The notes: a model not told the origin generated them from the sequence alone. Counted from the stretch's first letter, positions 17,931-27,522 are shown. The stretch is 64,000 nt of DNA from CAZSHX01 sp964606895 (GCA_964606895.1 CAZSHX010000013.1:6839-70838); one strand, 5' to 3'. A program made the numbers and translations.

Positions 17931-19628
17931 ATGAAAATTGAAGTTATCATGCCTAAAATGGGCGAATCCCTTCAAGAAGGAACAATAACCAAATGGCTTA
18001 AAAAAGTCGGTGATGCTATTGAACGAGACGAAATGATACTCGAGATTTCAACCGATAAAGTTGATACCGAAGTTCCATCGCCTGTTGGCGGCATTTTAGC
18101 CGAAATTCTGTTTCAGGAAAATGAAACCGTTGAAGTCGGTAAAGTTATTGCTTTTGTCGAAACAGATGCAACTGCAACCATTATACCAACTCCAGCCCCA
18201 AAAATTGAAGAACAACCTATGATTGCTCAGGCACCCGTTGTGTCTCATGCTGTAGCTCAACCAGTATCCGCTTCGGAGAATATGGTCGAAGTGGTTATGC
18301 CGAAAATGGGTGAATCGCTTCAGGAAGGGACTATCACAAAATGGTTGAAAAAGGTCGGCGATGTTGTCGAACGGGACGAAATGATTCTCGAAATTTCAAC
18401 CGATAAAGTTGATACCGAAGTTCCATCGCCTGTTGGCGGCATTTTAGCTGAAATTCTGTTTCAGGAAAATGAAACCGTCGAAGTCGGAAAAGCTATCGCC
18501 AAAATTTCAACAGGTAAAGCACCAATTGTTTATAAGGCGGTTACGACGGATTCAACTCAAACAGCTCAGCCCGTTTCAGCCCCTGCACCGTCTGTTGCTC
18601 AGGCAAATGAAATAGTCATCACCGATGGTCCTCTCGAAATTCCGAGAGAATCAGATGGAAAGTTTTTCTCTCCTTTGGTTCGTTCAATTGCAGAAACCGA
18701 AGGTATTAATCTTAATGAATTAAAAAGCATTCAGGGAACCGGAAACGAAGGCAGAATCACTAAAACCGACCTGCTTAAATATATTGAAAAGAAAAAATCA
18801 TCTCCTGCAATTGTTCCGGCTCCGGCTCCAAAACCTGCTGAAACAGCTAAACCTGCTCCCGTTCATGCTACTGCTCCAACCCCTGCTCCGATGACAATTC
18901 CTGTAACATTGGGAGCAGAAGACGAAGTAATTCCGATGGACAGAATGAGACAACTCATTGCCGAGCACATGACATATTCCAAACAAACCTCTGCTCACGT
19001 TACCAGCGTTGCCGAGGCAGACGTAACAAATATTGTTAAATACAGGAACAAACACAAAGACGCTTTCGAAAAGAGAGAAGGATTCAAACTTACATATACA
19101 CCTTTCTTTGCCAAAGCGGCAATCGAAGGTATCAAACTCTTTCCGAGAGTTAACGTTAGTGTTGACGGGAAAAACATTATTATGCATCGCCGGGTTCATC
19201 TCAGCTTTGCAACTGCTCTCGAAGACGGCAATCTGATTGTCCCTGTTATAAAAAGTGCCGATGCACTTGGTATGACCGGTCTGGCAAGAGCAGTGTTTGA
19301 CCTTTCCACAAGGGCGAGAACCAAAAAATTGAATCCCGATGATATTCAGGGCGGTACTTTCACAATTACAAATGTCGGTACCTTCGGTACTTTGTTCGGA
19401 ACTCCTGTAATCAATCAGCCCCAAACTGCGATTATGGGAATCGGGGCAATCAAAAAACGACCCGTTGTTAAAGAATTTAACGGCGAAGATTTGATTGTTG
19501 TTCGCGATATGGCTTATGTTTCAATCACTTATGACCATAGGGTAATTGACGGAATGCTTGCAGGGCAGTGCCTTGCGGCAATAGTCAAATCGCTTGAAAG
19601 CATGAACGAAGAAAATATTGATATTTAG
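17931..19628 (+). CDS. 2-oxo acid dehydrogenase E2 (dihydrolipoamide acyltransferase) with two lipoyl domains
   Basis: The 565-aa protein has two nearly identical lipoyl domains (residues ~2-77 and ~120-195; lipoylated Lys in STDKVDTE). An E3-binding domain (SPLVRSIAETEGINLNEL, ~245-285) and a catalytic domain ending in ITYDHRVIDGM (His ~540) follow, with Ala/Pro-rich linkers between. It transfers acyl groups from an E1 to CoA. Substrate is undecided: it may be a SucB-like partner that lends its lipoyl arm to the fused E1/E2 at 570, or serve pyruvate or branched-chain E1s, none of which is adjacent. CGGAGAAAA gives a ribosome binding site. A strong terminator follows. Confidence 0.93.
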   Translation: MKIEVIMPKMGESLQEGTITKWLKKVGDAIERDEMILEISTDKVDTEVPSPVGGILAEILFQENETVEVGKVIAFVETDATATIIPTPAPKIEEQPMIAQAPVVSHAVAQPVSASENMVEVVMPKMGESLQEGTITKWLKKVGDVVERDEMILEISTDKVDTEVPSPVGGILAEILFQENETVEVGKAIAKISTGKAPIVYKAVTTDSTQTAQPVSAPAPSVAQANEIVITDGPLEIPRESDGKFFSPLVRSIAETEGINLNELKSIQGTGNEGRITKTDLLKYIEKKKSSPAIVPAPAPKPAETAKPAPVHATAPTPAPMTIPVTLGAEDEVIPMDRMRQLIAEHMTYSKQTSAHVTSVAEADVTNIVKYRNKHKDAFEKREGFKLTYTPFFAKAAIEGIKLFPRVNVSVDGKNIIMHRRVHLSFATALEDGNLIVPVIKSADALGMTGLARAVFDLSTRARTKKLNPDDIQGGTFTITNVGTFGTLFGTPVINQPQTAIMGIGAIKKRPVVKEFNGEDLIVVRDMAYVSITYDHRVIDGMLAGQCLAAIVKSLESMNEENIDI

Positions 19629-19650
19629 AAATCAAGAATAATCTTTATTT

Positions 19651-19694
19651 CAAACACCCATTTGATTCAAGTATCAAATGGGTGTTTTGATTTT
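19651..19694 (+). terminator. Rho-independent terminator after E2 gene
   Basis: A perfect 15-bp stem (AAACACCCATTTGAT / ATCAAATGGGTGTTT) with a 6-nt loop and a trailing T-rich run, 23 bp after the stop codon. Confidence 0.9.
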
Positions 19695-19737
19695 TGAGGT
19701 TGAAAGAACATTCCGACTTTATGCAATTTCCTTTTAA

Positions 19738-19815
19738 TCATATCTTCAAAAACTTCATAACTCTATTCCCCACCTAACAAAATAAACTCCCGACGGCAAA
19801 CCCGAAACGTCAATT
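19738..19815 (-). pseudogene. Remnant of a T9SS sorting-domain 3' end
   Basis: Read leftwards this encodes IDVSGLPSGVYFVR, then after a one-base deletion VGNRVMKFLKI-stop. The intact gene at 19944 ends IDISTLPAGLYFVRVGNRVNKFLKI, so this is a duplicated and frameshifted tail of a paralogue. Everything upstream of it is gone. Confidence 0.7.
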
Positions 19816-19822
19816 CTTACTT

Positions 19823-19857
19823 CCCTCTCCAAGCATGGAGAGGGTAAGGGTGAGGTT
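19823..19857. repeat. CCCTCTCC/GGAGAGGG hairpin element
   Basis: An 8-bp perfect inverted repeat (CCCTCTCC, 6-nt loop, GGAGAGGG) is followed by TAAGGGTGAGG. This string recurs in intergenic DNA of many unrelated bacteria. It lies between the pseudogene and the T9SS gene. Confidence 0.5.
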
Positions 19858-19943
19858 GGCTAACTATCATTTCAATGAACAATAACAAAATATATAAACG
19901 AATATAATGATTATTTATTGCTATGTAATAGGAGTAAATATAC

Positions 19944-22610
19944 TTAAATCTTCAAAAACTTATTTACTCTATTCCCCACTCTAACAAAATACAAACCGGC
20001 AGGGAGTGTTGAAATATCAATCTTTTCCTGAAATTCACAATCCATTAATTTTATTCCGAGAATAGAATAAATTTGAATGTTTTTATCAGTGTCATTCATT
20101 ATGAAATTATTATTTATTTTCAGCAAACCATTAGTTAAGTCAAGCTCAAAATCAAGCGGTTCCACTGACACCGGCTTAATACCATTCCCTACCCAATCGG
20201 AATAGAGTTTTACTTGGTCAGTGTTTGCTGTGAAGATAGCTTTGGTTTTATCCTGAACACCAATTTTGTCGGGTTTATAGTAAACTGTGAAATCAGATTG
20301 CTCTTGAGGTTTAATAATTAAGGGAAAGGTGAGACCTTCGACTCTTGGGAAGTGAACTTTATCTGCCCAGTCCATAGAGTAAAGCTCAACATTCATATTG
20401 CTTTTATTGATAATGTTAACGGTTCGGGGTACTTCTGTTCCAACAGGAATGTCAACCCACATTGCATCTGAAATTGTTACTATGGGTTCACCGGTTTTAA
20501 ATTCTAAATATGCAATATTTTTTGAATAGCAATTCAAATCGGCTATGACCGAATCGCTTATCGGTATAGATTGATGCACAAGAGCAGTAGCACATACTTC
20601 TATTTCCTTCGACATACCAGGTTCAATTTCAATTGGCAGAATATCTTTGGTTGTAATTGAAAATTCTGCTTTTTGATGTTTCAGACGTAGGTTTTTTACC
20701 GTGATTTTTATTGTTGTGGGATTGAAGATTGATATGTATTTACAAATTTTCTGACCAACTCTAATTAATCCAAAATCTATACTGTCTTGTTGCACTACAA
20801 TTTGCTCCGGAGTATATTCATACTTCTTCGTAAGAATATTTCCGGAACGAGTCACAATAGTAACAATCCCATTAGCCGGTTTCTGAATATCAATTACATT
20901 GAGGAAATACTGAGCATTCTTGTCACCGACATTGATTTGATTTGTAGAAAAATAATAGTTTGTTGATTCTGAAGATTTATATTTGATATTTAAAAGCCCG
21001 GCACAATCTGCAGTTGGAGGGGTTACAAATACCTGAGCATTAGCATCACCACAAGCCATATTGTCTTTAACATTTAATGAGTCTTCACAAATGGAGTTAT
21101 AATTAAATCCAATTGGGTAGCCATAAGCAAATCCATCCTTACTTCTGTCCCAGTTACCGTAAGCATAACCGGCAAATTTGGCTTTATTTTTGCCGCCTTT
21201 AATTGTATCACCTTTAATGACATGGTCTCCGGGAGAAATTGCATTTGCAAGCCATGCATAAGGAGTGCCTTTAATATATTTGATTGAACTACTAAATTTG
21301 GTTGAAATTTTCTCACCATCGAAAGTTATTCTATCCAAGTAAGTTGAATCAAAAGTCATGTAAATATAGTTGTCAATACTTGCAGGGGAGCGGAAAGCCG
21401 AATAACTTGTAAAATGATTTATTGGAGTAAGAGCAATTAACATTCCCTGCCCATTGCTTGATGGATTCTGGGGTACATCAACATTTTCTTTTTCTGCTTT
21501 TGGAGTCGGGACATGGTCTAACCAAACTTTTCCATACTGCCCGACAAGAACCGGTTTATTTGACCTGTAATAAGCGGCGATTTCCTGATTCGTTATTTCA
21601 TGCCATTCGCCTCGTTTCAAAACACGTGAAATTTTCATAAAACCGGAACCGTCTTTGCGAAGCTGAGATATTTCTGTTGAATCGTAAGCCGCAACAAACC
21701 TTATCATATCTCCTGCATCATCAGGCATAACGCCTCTTGGTCTGGCGGCATATTTCAATGGTGCAGAAACATACTCTGTTCCAAGCAAATCAATTGAAAG
21801 CATCATATCAACCATCAAGTTTTTTGTAAAGTTGGTCGCTCTGCCGAGGAAAGTGAATGGAATTTTTGGGAAAGCCGACTTTGTATGACCTGAGATAACC
21901 GCAATAGGCTTTGTTGATTCGATGTAAGTGCCTGTCAAATCAGAGCCGATTTTTTGAGTAGAATCTTTGTTGGTTCTTCCTTCAATCAAGTAACAATCTC
22001 CTTTTTGTAAAGTAACTTGTCCAAGTTTTCCGGCATCATACTTTACTGTATTGGCAGTAGGTCTGTATTTAACAACATTGTTATCATCAGTTGAAACGAT
22101 TAATATTTGAGCGGGAAGAAGTTTATCGGTTTGGTCCTGATATAAGTTCAATGAAACATATTTTTTACCTAACCATTCTGCAGGTGTAACCCGAAAAGCT
22201 TCTCCTGACCACCTGTATGACATATAGACGGCAACAGAAACCGGGTCGTCAGCTGTTACGTGGATTCCATATTTCTTAACTACTTCACTAACATTCATCA
22301 TGAGGAGATCCCAATACGGAACTTCAGTTATCTGATTGGCTCTGATAACGTATGTTTTTATTGAGCCTGTTTCTGCGTCAAAGACCGTTGCTTTTGTGTC
22401 AACTTTTGAAGAAATCCAGATAGCTATGGGGTAAGCACCTCTGGCTGCTTCCCCTGCTTCGCGGTTGCAATGCTGGAGACCGAACCAATACTCTCTGCCT
22501 TCGGTAATCTCCTCTTTCGTTATTTCCTGGGACAGCAATGGAAAAGTAAAAGCAAGCGAAACACACAACATTAAAATAAGTCGTAATGAGTAATTGGTAA
22601 ATCGTTTCAT
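19944..22610 (-). CDS. Large T9SS-secreted surface protein with IgGFc-binding-like N-terminal domain
   Basis: The 888-aa protein starts at ATG 22610 (MKRFTNYSLRLILML, a signal peptide ending FPLLSQ). A TTG four codons earlier is not needed. Residues ~20-480 (REYWFGLQHC, VYMSYRWSGEAFRVTPAEWLGKKYVSL) match the IgGFc-binding N-terminal-like domain seen in bacterial adhesins. Two Ig-like segments with ASPM/SPD-1-type character (FGLIRVGQKICKYISIFNPT) follow. The C-terminus is a T9SS domain (STLPAGLYFVRVGNRV). It is probably a cell-surface adhesin or gliding-associated protein. A frameshifted copy of its tail lies just downstream. Confidence 0.85.
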   Translation of the reverse strand: MKRFTNYSLRLILMLCVSLAFTFPLLSQEITKEEITEGREYWFGLQHCNREAGEAARGAYPIAIWISSKVDTKATVFDAETGSIKTYVIRANQITEVPYWDLLMMNVSEVVKKYGIHVTADDPVSVAVYMSYRWSGEAFRVTPAEWLGKKYVSLNLYQDQTDKLLPAQILIVSTDDNNVVKYRPTANTVKYDAGKLGQVTLQKGDCYLIEGRTNKDSTQKIGSDLTGTYIESTKPIAVISGHTKSAFPKIPFTFLGRATNFTKNLMVDMMLSIDLLGTEYVSAPLKYAARPRGVMPDDAGDMIRFVAAYDSTEISQLRKDGSGFMKISRVLKRGEWHEITNQEIAAYYRSNKPVLVGQYGKVWLDHVPTPKAEKENVDVPQNPSSNGQGMLIALTPINHFTSYSAFRSPASIDNYIYMTFDSTYLDRITFDGEKISTKFSSSIKYIKGTPYAWLANAISPGDHVIKGDTIKGGKNKAKFAGYAYGNWDRSKDGFAYGYPIGFNYNSICEDSLNVKDNMACGDANAQVFVTPPTADCAGLLNIKYKSSESTNYYFSTNQINVGDKNAQYFLNVIDIQKPANGIVTIVTRSGNILTKKYEYTPEQIVVQQDSIDFGLIRVGQKICKYISIFNPTTIKITVKNLRLKHQKAEFSITTKDILPIEIEPGMSKEIEVCATALVHQSIPISDSVIADLNCYSKNIAYLEFKTGEPIVTISDAMWVDIPVGTEVPRTVNIINKSNMNVELYSMDWADKVHFPRVEGLTFPLIIKPQEQSDFTVYYKPDKIGVQDKTKAIFTANTDQVKLYSDWVGNGIKPVSVEPLDFELDLTNGLLKINNNFIMNDTDKNIQIYSILGIKLMDCEFQEKIDISTLPAGLYFVRVGNRVNKFLKI

Positions 22611-23167
22611 GATAACTTTCAAAAATAAAATATATAGTCTAATAAGAATTAACTAACGGAGTTAATAAATTTCTTCCTGATTCTTATGGCTGAGCAAGAT
22701 AATTGAAAAGAGCATAAAGAGAGTTTATCTCTATATTCTTATTAATCCTAAATCCCATAAGCCGCCAAATTCTTTTCATCGTATTCAAAAATTCCAAAAA
22801 TGAAAAAACTTTTTCAAAATTTGTCAATCCGGTATATACTAAGACACATGAAACACAAAAACGTCTCACACAAAAATGAAAATAGTTGAAATAAATGAAA
22901 ATAATTCATAAGTAAAATTATCAATCTTCAATCTAACTTCATAATTTAGAAATATTTAATTATATTTGACAATCAGAAAAATATTTTTCGATTATTGGAA
23001 GTCAACCACTTGTTTTAGGATTTTCTTCAAAAATGTATATTAAGGATTAAAATGAGTTATAGCCTTGATTCTTGAAATATTTGAATCTCTTAAATGTGAC
23101 TAAATATTTCTAACTGTTTCTCTTCATTTCTTGGAATATTTATTTTAAAAAAAAATCAAAGTTCAGA
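22611..23167. other. Intergenic region, 557 bp
   Basis: Strongly AT-rich DNA upstream of the IgGFc-like gene and downstream of the FISUMP gene at 23168. A 61-codon minus-strand frame at 22684-22869 lacks a ribosome binding site and coding character. No hairpin terminator or RNA gene is evident. Confidence 0.5.
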
Positions 23168-24097
23168 CTATTTATTCTTTACACAACGAACTGAAAAGCA
23201 ACATTCCTCAAAGTAGTTGAGCCTGCCGATAGCGGTGTTGTTGAAGTTCAAGTATCTGCCCCAAGCGATTGAAGAATCATTCTCCGATGAAGACCACCAA
23301 TAACTGCCGAATCCAATATAATTGAATGCCCCATCTTCTAAGCGATAGCCGCCAGGAATGGCTGAAAAACCACTTTCATTTGTGGCTCCTTTGTTTGGAG
23401 TCTGCCAGTATATTGTCCCTGTGTCTTTTAGCTTTCCTCCTACATCTGTTCCTCTCCACTTAATGTTATCAGCATCATCTTGTGGCATTCCTAAATTCAA
23501 TTCTAAAGCTATCCATTCATCATCTGTTGGTACATGCCAGCCCAATGGTGCCAATCCTCTCGGATCATTTACCTCATACCAATTATATAATTTTCCAAAG
23601 ATTTTTCCATTAGATGAATCATTATTATAATAGCAGAAAAATCCGGTTGTTTTTGCCCAAGATTCACTATCTATTACTTCAGGAATTGAATCTCCATTAC
23701 GGTAATGGTCAATATTAAGGTTTTTAAGCATCCAAACCTGAGAGCCGACAGTTATTGGTTGCCATTGGTCAATATAAAAGATGAGGCTGTCAATTGAACT
23801 TAATAAGAATGATTTGGGGTACGAAAAGATGTAAACATTTAAAAAATCATTTTCAAATTTGATACTTCCAATGATTTCAGTGGGATAATATGCAATTAGT
23901 GAATCATCGTAATGAATTCTCAAAACGTAATTATTCTTTTTGACAATAACTCCCAAATTGGCAATCTCGCTGTGATTGTAATGCTTTGTGCTTCCATCAT
24001 TCAGATAGAATTTAACCAGTGGCTCAGCTGAATAAAGCGAAGAGAAGCAAATGATAATTGCTGATATAACTGATAATAACAAAATTCTGATTCTCAT
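23168..24097 (-). CDS. Exported FISUMP-domain surface protein
   Basis: The 309-aa protein has a signal peptide (LLLSVISAIIICFSSLYSA). An N-terminal ~95-residue beta-rich module follows (VKFYLNDGSTKHYNHSEIANLG). The C-terminal FISUMP (Fibrobacter succinogenes major paralogous) domain begins at ~125: WMLKNLNIDHYRNGDSIPEV, YGKLYNWY-like FGKLYNWYEVND, GLAPLGWHVPTDDEW, and ends CFSVRCVKNK. The same N-terminal module occurs in the giant at 29117. Function in the family is unknown; it is thought to be a C-type-lectin-like surface fold. Confidence 0.85.
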   Translation of the reverse strand: MRIRILLLSVISAIIICFSSLYSAEPLVKFYLNDGSTKHYNHSEIANLGVIVKKNNYVLRIHYDDSLIAYYPTEIIGSIKFENDFLNVYIFSYPKSFLLSSIDSLIFYIDQWQPITVGSQVWMLKNLNIDHYRNGDSIPEVIDSESWAKTTGFFCYYNNDSSNGKIFGKLYNWYEVNDPRGLAPLGWHVPTDDEWIALELNLGMPQDDADNIKWRGTDVGGKLKDTGTIYWQTPNKGATNESGFSAIPGGYRLEDGAFNYIGFGSYWWSSSENDSSIAWGRYLNFNNTAIGRLNYFEECCFSVRCVKNK

Positions 24098-24219
24098 GAT
24101 TCTATCCTTTTAGTTTTTCATTTAACTTTTAATACAAAACTAATAACTTATTAGAAAAATATCACTAAAAAAATCTTACTTGGATATTTGCTAATAATTC
24201 ATATAAAAAGAGAACTAAT

Positions 24220-24399
24220 TTGGATGACCGGATTGTCCTGAAATACGATGCAATACAGATACTACCTGAAACAATCATTGAGCAATTCAGAGCAGAAGAG
24301 CATGACCAACGAAACGAACAAACTTCAAAGGATATAGATCGGCAACGACCAGGCAAGCAAGGGCAGACTTGGGATGGATTCTTAGATAATCAAAGTTGA
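24220..24399 (+). pseudogene. Short orphan reading frame, possibly a truncated gene end
   Basis: The frame is open from 24169. From the TTG at 24220 it encodes LDDRIVLKYDAIQILPETI, then a charged Gln/Arg/Glu-rich tail (EQTSKDIDRQRPGKQGQTWD). It reads like the C-terminus of a real protein but has no ATG or ribosome binding site. It lies near the edge of the recombinase region, so it may be a fragment left by an insertion. I do not recognise it. Confidence 0.35.
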
Positions 24400-24477
24400 G
24401 AAATACTATGAAAACCAATAAAATTCTTTTCTATGGAAAAACTGATCTGTTCATTATTCCGTCAATAAGGCAAATGA

Positions 24478-24525
24478 AAAAGCCTTGTAAGTTGTTGTTT
24501 TACAAGGCTTTCGGGTTTTTTAACT
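24478..24525 (+). terminator. Hairpin with T-run upstream of the recombinase gene
   Basis: A 10-bp stem (AGCCTTGTAA / TTACAAGGCT) with a 9-nt loop is followed shortly by TTTTTT. It would stop transcription entering from the left, and lies 200 bp before the recombinase. Confidence 0.7.
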
Positions 24526-24733
24526 GTGATCCTGGTAGGATAATAACTTTGCAATATTATGAATTCCTATGAAGTTATATTTAATAGCTCTAATCTTGCT
24601 TTACATGCCATATTTGAAATTTGCGAACAAAATGAAATTTCATTGGATTTCCTCAATATAAAAAAATATCGTTAAGGTTTCCGTTAATAGTTGTATATTT
24701 GTAAAGTTCATCAACGATTTGGATAATAACTTT

Positions 24734-26020
24734 ATGATTTCTGTCAAATTTAACATTTTTTCGGGCAAAAAACCCGTTTCAAAATCTTTTATCATGTTCT
24801 CGATAAGCTGGGATGGCTTGCGTTATCAGTCTTCTACAAAGATTAGCGTTAATAGTCCCGTTAATAGTTGGGATTATGAGAACTGCAAGGTAAAAAAAGA
24901 CTATCCTTACCAATCCGAAATTAATTCAAAATTAAAAAATTACGCTGTTGAGATTGAAAAAATTTACAACAAAAAAACAGCTACGGGTGAAAAGGTTACA
25001 ACTTTAGACATAAAAGATAAGATAAAAGAAATTGTTTCTCCTCTCGATACAATTACTATTAAAGAGGAAAGGACAAGAGACTTTTGGGAATATTTTGATC
25101 TATTCCTTGAAACCAGGAAACAAAATCCGGAAATAAAGGAATCATCGATAAAACATGACACCATTGTCAAGCGGCATTTAGTCGCATTCGCTGAAACAAA
25201 AAAGTTTCACATGAAATTCGAGAACATTGATTTGAAATTCTATTCTGAATTTTATAAGTATTTGTCAACTCATTCACTGATTGAAAAGAAAGAAAGGTTG
25301 AGAGATAACACAATTGGGATGATAGTGAAGCTGATTAAAACATTTATGACATGGGGTCTTGATGAGGGTTTCCATTCAAATACCAAATTCAAAAAAATTA
25401 AAGTACTCACCGAGAGCCCTTTCCCTGTGACTTTGACAATTGATGAATTGGAAAAACTTGAGACTTTAGAAATTTCCACTCAGAAATTATCTCGGGCACG
25501 GGATTTGTTTTTGTTGCAATGTTATACATGTTTGAGGTTTTCGGACTTAATGAACCTGACTCCCGAAAATTTCGATTTGAACCAGGGAGTAATTCGTAAT
25601 ATCAAAACCATTAAAACCAGTATAAATTTACCGGACATCAGAATCCATCCTCAGATGAGAACAATTTTGGACAGATACCCCGACTTGAATCTTCCGAACA
25701 TAAGCAATCAAAAATACAACGATAACATTAAGGCTCTATGCAAATTTGCTGAATTCAACTCTGAGGAAAAGATTACTATGTATTACAACAGGCAAGCTGT
25801 GAGTGAGTCAAAGCCGAAACATGAATTAATTTCCAGCCACAGTGCCAGACGAACTGGTGCAACACTGTTTTATAAATCAGGATTTCCGATTATGTACATC
25901 ATGGCACTGACAGGGCATCAAAGCATAAAATCCTTCAAGAAATACATAGGCATTGACAACCTTGAAGTAACCGATGTTCTTGGAAAAGGATTTGACCGAG
26001 ATAAACTCAGAGGTTTGTAA
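24734..26020 (+). CDS. Tyrosine recombinase / site-specific integrase (Bacteroidota type)
   Basis: The 428-aa protein has an arm-binding N-terminus, a SAM-like core-binding domain (residues ~100-215) and a catalytic domain. All active-site residues are seen: Arg in CLRFSDL, Lys in IKTIKTS, HSARR (H-x-x-R), GHQSIKSF (His) and a Tyr in KKYIG. The ATG at 24734 is chosen; an in-frame TTG is 15 bp earlier. A TATATTTG box (24694-24701) fits the Bacteroidota -7 consensus TAnnTTTG. It probably mobilises part of the surrounding accessory DNA. A terminator follows 12 bp after the stop. Confidence 0.93.
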   Translation: MISVKFNIFSGKKPVSKSFIMFSISWDGLRYQSSTKISVNSPVNSWDYENCKVKKDYPYQSEINSKLKNYAVEIEKIYNKKTATGEKVTTLDIKDKIKEIVSPLDTITIKEERTRDFWEYFDLFLETRKQNPEIKESSIKHDTIVKRHLVAFAETKKFHMKFENIDLKFYSEFYKYLSTHSLIEKKERLRDNTIGMIVKLIKTFMTWGLDEGFHSNTKFKKIKVLTESPFPVTLTIDELEKLETLEISTQKLSRARDLFLLQCYTCLRFSDLMNLTPENFDLNQGVIRNIKTIKTSINLPDIRIHPQMRTILDRYPDLNLPNISNQKYNDNIKALCKFAEFNSEEKITMYYNRQAVSESKPKHELISSHSARRTGATLFYKSGFPIMYIMALTGHQSIKSFKKYIGIDNLEVTDVLGKGFDRDKLRGL

Positions 26021-26031
26021 AGTTTGAATTG

Positions 26032-26060
26032 AAAAGCCCTTCGGGTAGGAAGGGCTTGAA
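26032..26060. terminator. Terminator of recombinase gene / convergent membrane protein gene
   Basis: A stem AAGCCCTTC / GGAAGGGCTT around a GGGTA loop lies between the convergent genes. A close relative of this hairpin occurs at 26552. Confidence 0.7.
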
Positions 26061-26098
26061 GTTCCCGAATAGTAAATAATTTTGTTAAGGTCTATTCT

Positions 26099-26494
26099 CT
26101 AATTAATTTTTGAATTTCTTAATCTCTCAATATCAATGCCAAGTTTGGATTTTTGAAATTGAGATTTAAAATTTGTTATTCTTTCCCTGTTATAATTATA
26201 AAGCCAATAACAGATAAAGAAAAGAATGATATTTATAATAATTGAGAACCAACCCCAATTAATCCAGGATTGAACTATGTAAAATACTAACGCATAAAAC
26301 CATGCAGGAATAAAAAACAGTTTTGGTTTCGAATCAAATAAACCGAAAAGTAGAGCAAGCAGGACTGATATAATTGAAGATATTAGACCCAAATGATCTA
26401 TTAATAAGTAATTCCTCAAAGTTAAGTCCAGACCCAGAATCGCAAGAAACAATAAAACAAAATAGAGCAACGCACTCAGGTTAAATATTATCAT
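26099..26494 (-). CDS. Small integral membrane protein of unknown function
   Basis: The 131-aa protein has four hydrophobic segments (ALLYFVLLFLAILGL, ISSIISVLLALLFGLF, FFIPAWFYALVFYIV, IIINIILFFICYWLY) and a basic cytoplasmic tail (NRERITNFKSQFQKSK). AAGGATA lies 9 nt before the ATG. It is the last of a run of small accessory genes read leftwards. No family is recognised. Confidence 0.65.
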   Translation of the reverse strand: MIIFNLSALLYFVLLFLAILGLDLTLRNYLLIDHLGLISSIISVLLALLFGLFDSKPKLFFIPAWFYALVFYIVQSWINWGWFSIIINIILFFICYWLYNYNRERITNFKSQFQKSKLGIDIERLRNSKIN

Positions 26495-26551
26495 TCTTAA
26501 TATCCTTTCATTTTAAAATATTTTCCTAAAAAAATTTGACAAATTTTAATT

Positions 26552-26577
26552 TAAGCCCATCGGTTGGAAGGGCTTGA
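26552..26577. terminator. Hairpin downstream of the 26593 gene
   Basis: Stem AAGCCC(A)TC / GA-AGGGCTT with one mismatch. It closely resembles the terminator at 26032 and lies 16-40 bp past the stop of the minus-strand gene. Confidence 0.55.
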
Positions 26578-26592
26578 AAATTTGAGAAAGTA

Positions 26593-27522
26593 CTATAAAT
26601 AATCTTTAAATTTGTCAACATCTAAAGGAGTTACTTCACAATAGAGATCATTAAATGTTGCTTTACTTGGTAAATCAAAGGTTGTTGGCCCTGATGTCAT
26701 TGGACCAGCATTATCCTTATAAAAAGCCTGAATTCTACCATCTTTGTATACTTTTACTTTTCCAAAAAGTCTACCTCCACCAGCATCAAATCCATCTCCG
26801 AATTGTGCTTCATCGTCAAAATTTACTTGTCCAACGCCACTTTGCCCTGTTCCTGTAACAACCCATTTAAAAGTACGAAATCCAGGAGGAGGTTCTGGAA
26901 GTTGAATTATTTTAGGAATGAATGCGTATACTGAACCTGCAGCATCACTTAAATTTATAACAATAGTTATTTCATCGGATAGTTTTTCACGATAGAGAAT
27001 GACTGTCTTATTATCACCTCTTTTAAGGGTTAACCCTTCATCAATAATTCCACTTTGATAAGTAGCACCCTTGATTAATAAATGTTCAACTTTGGGATCT
27101 AAATTTTGATTTGTTTTAAAAGCATTCCATTCAATTTCCATAAAAATTGTTGAATCACTTTTCATATCCAAATTCAAATAAAGACCTCCATGTAAACGAA
27201 TACAATCAAGCCATGTTTTTAAAGCATCTTTATTTGCTACTGATTGTTTAATTTCAGTTTTTTGTTTAGTGACCGTTTGCAGATATCTATTTTTCTGAAT
27301 TAAATTTTGCCACATATTATATTGACCTTCATTGAAACCTATTCCTACTGGAATTCCTTGAATTAGAACATCCCCATGAGCTTTTAAATATGCAGAAGCT
27401 TCAGAATATGTCTTTTGTAAGAATTGTTCAGATAAAAGTAGGCTTGAATAATAATCATTAGTATATTGAAATTTATCAATTATTGTTCCTAATAGTCCAG
27501 CACATGGATAATCTCCATTCAT
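26593..27522 (-). CDS. Cytoplasmic protein of unknown function
   Basis: The 309-aa protein has no signal peptide or membrane segment. The first ~110 residues are helical (YYSSLLLSEQFLQKTYSEA, QKNRYLQTVTKQKTEIK). The rest is beta-rich, with Gly-rich VTGTGQSGVGQVNFDDEAQFG and FGKVKVYKDGRIQAFYKD. A strong ribosome site (GGAGGTTTT) precedes the ATG. It is read after one copy of the three-copy repeat (27617) in the accessory block. I do not recognise the family. Confidence 0.7.
   Translation of the reverse strand: MNGDYPCAGLLGTIIDKFQYTNDYYSSLLLSEQFLQKTYSEASAYLKAHGDVLIQGIPVGIGFNEGQYNMWQNLIQKNRYLQTVTKQKTEIKQSVANKDALKTWLDCIRLHGGLYLNLDMKSDSTIFMEIEWNAFKTNQNLDPKVEHLLIKGATYQSGIIDEGLTLKRGDNKTVILYREKLSDEITIVINLSDAAGSVYAFIPKIIQLPEPPPGFRTFKWVVTGTGQSGVGQVNFDDEAQFGDGFDAGGGRLFGKVKVYKDGRIQAFYKDNAGPMTSGPTTFDLPSKATFNDLYCEVTPLDVDKFKDYL

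Noticed and set aside
18798..19424. 208-codon minus-strand frame inside the E2 gene
   Set aside because: It is antisense to a clear catalytic domain and gives a Cys/Asn/Phe-rich sequence of no known type.
22684..22869. 61-codon minus-strand frame
   Set aside because: No ribosome site, no family likeness, and it lies in AT-rich spacer.
24411..24570. Small plus-strand frame starting MKTNKILFYG
   Set aside because: It runs through the terminator hairpin at 24478, so it is unlikely to be translated.
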